5,060 nt of DNA from Polaromonas sp. (GTDB taxonomy: Bacteria > Pseudomonadota > Gammaproteobacteria > Burkholderiales > Burkholderiaceae_C): contig JACMQR010000223.1 in NCBI GenBank assembly GCA_014376885.1, forward strand, positions 1 to 5,060. The letters run 5' to 3'. Position numbers and translations under genes: made by a program. The first letter of the stretch is position 1. The number at the start of each line of letters is the position of its first letter. Shown here piece by piece: positions 4,372 through 5,060 of this stretch. The notes under the pieces were generated by a model. It did no database searches and was not told where the DNA came from. It saw nothing but the letters and a program-made list of their open reading frames with translations.

Positions 4372-5060
4372 ATGCCCGCCTCCAGCCGCCTGAAAATTGG
4401 ACTTTCCGCTTGCTTTTCCCATGCCGACCCGGCGCGTTCGCTGTTTTCCGGCAAGACGCTGCAGTATGTCGAGCAGTCGATTGCGCACTGGCTGATGTCG
4501 TCCGGCTCGATGGTCGTGATGGTGCCCTGCCCGACCGGCAGCACCCAGCGCGGCGACGTCACCTATGCCCACTACGCCCAGTGGCTCGACGGCCTGGTGC
4601 TGCACGGCGGCGCCGATGTCTGGCCGGGCAGCTACGGCGAGGCGCCGCTGGACGACCGCTGGCCCGGCGACCGGGTGCGCGACGACTACGACCTGGCCCT
4701 TGTCGCCGCCTTTGCCGCGCTGGGCAAGCCGGTGTTCGGCGTCTGCCGGGGCCTGCAGCTGCTCAACGTGGCCTTTGGCGGCACGCTCTACCAGGACATC
4801 ACCACCCAGGTGCCGGACTCGTTCACGCACCGCGACGCGGACACCTACGACCTGAATTTTCACAGCGTCGACATCGTGCCTGGCTCCCGGCTGTCCCGCC
4901 TGTACCCGGGCGTCGAGCGGGCGCGCGTCAACAGCATCCACCACCAGGCGATCAAGGACCTGTCGCCCGAGTTCGAGGCCGAGGCGCTCAGCGCGACCGA
5001 TGGCATCGTCGAGGCGATCCGGCGCAAGGACCCGTCGAAAAGCTACATCGCCGCTGTGCA
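4372..5060 (+). CDS. Class I glutamine-amidotransferase-like (peptidase C26) hydrolase, partial
   Basis: The first 229 codons are present; the 3' end is beyond the window. The protein resembles gamma-glutamyl-GABA hydrolases (PuuD type), which cleave gamma-glutamyl amides with a Cys-His-Glu triad in the cytoplasm. Visible features: N-terminal strand LKIGLSACF (7-15), DGLVLHGGADVWPGSYGE (73-90) as the oxyanion-side GG(A/S)D motif, nucleophile elbow VFGVCRGLQLLN with Cys125, then GGTLYQDI (136-143), and SIHHQAI with His190-His191 as in the C26 family. The catalytic His-Pro-Glu is expected just past the edge, where the frame ends at AAVQ. ATG 4372 is the only reasonable start: no in-frame start codon precedes it within the leader, and later ATGs would remove the first strand. 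It has no Shine-Dalgarno and follows a terminator. PuuD itself acts in putrescine breakdown, but no other put/puu gene is visible, so the substrate is uncertain. Confidence 0.9.
   Translation, partial: MPASSRLKIGLSACFSHADPARSLFSGKTLQYVEQSIAHWLMSSGSMVVMVPCPTGSTQRGDVTYAHYAQWLDGLVLHGGADVWPGSYGEAPLDDRWPGDRVRDDYDLALVAAFAALGKPVFGVCRGLQLLNVAFGGTLYQDITTQVPDSFTHRDADTYDLNFHSVDIVPGSRLSRLYPGVERARVNSIHHQAIKDLSPEFEAEALSATDGIVEAIRRKDPSKSYIAAV

Noticed and set aside
3547..4944. Long minus-strand open frame opposite the acetyltransferase and amidotransferase
   Set aside because: Antisense shadow: no recognisable domain, and it crosses the terminator and two well-supported genes.

Overview
The window looks like chromosomal DNA from a GC-rich betaproteobacterium, most likely Burkholderiales and probably Comamonadaceae (Polaromonas, Rhodoferax, Variovorax or Acidovorax type). 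This rests on the RecA N-terminus ([19 protein letters not shown]), strong G/C third-position codon use, and a TctD/TctE-like two-component pair. The placement comes from recalled protein features, not from a database search. It is mostly conserved core DNA with one clear accessory insertion.

Layout: (1) 1-425, minus strand: the N-terminal 141 codons of recA, running off the left edge. Upstream of it are a Shine-Dalgarno, a leader hairpin, a LexA (SOS) box with perfect arms and a sigma70-like promoter. (2) 545-612: a short AT-rich divergent region with two adjacent palindromes, candidate operators for the next gene. (3) 613-1110, plus strand: a MarR-family repressor. (4) 1111-1249: a non-coding leader with several competing inverted repeats. 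(5) 1250-1924: an OmpR/PhoB-type response regulator. (6) 1924-2191: a ~265-bp fold-back repeat whose ~90-nt arms match at 79 of 90 aligned positions. (7) 2190-3629: a TctE/QseC-like membrane histidine kinase, the probable partner of the regulator. (8) 3630-3783: a gap with small dyads. (9) 3784-4326: a GNAT acetyltransferase, ending in a rho-independent terminator. (10) 4372-5060: a class I glutamine-amidotransferase-like (peptidase C26) hydrolase, running off the right edge.

How the genes relate: recA is expressed leftwards under LexA control. Everything else reads rightwards. The regulator and kinase form a two-component system that probably senses a periplasmic carboxylate or similar small ligand, although the signal cannot be read from sequence. 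The MarR-like gene upstream probably regulates itself.

The most unusual point is the fold-back element between regulator and kinase. It begins on the regulator's stop codon and ends on the kinase's start codon. Removing it and one copy of the flanking ATG restores a TGATG stop/start overlap typical of translationally coupled pairs. The element therefore looks like a non-autonomous insertion that split a coupled operon and now supplies, and may mask, the kinase's ribosome binding site. No CRISPR array, rRNA, tRNA, transposase, phage gene or obviously new enzyme system is visible.
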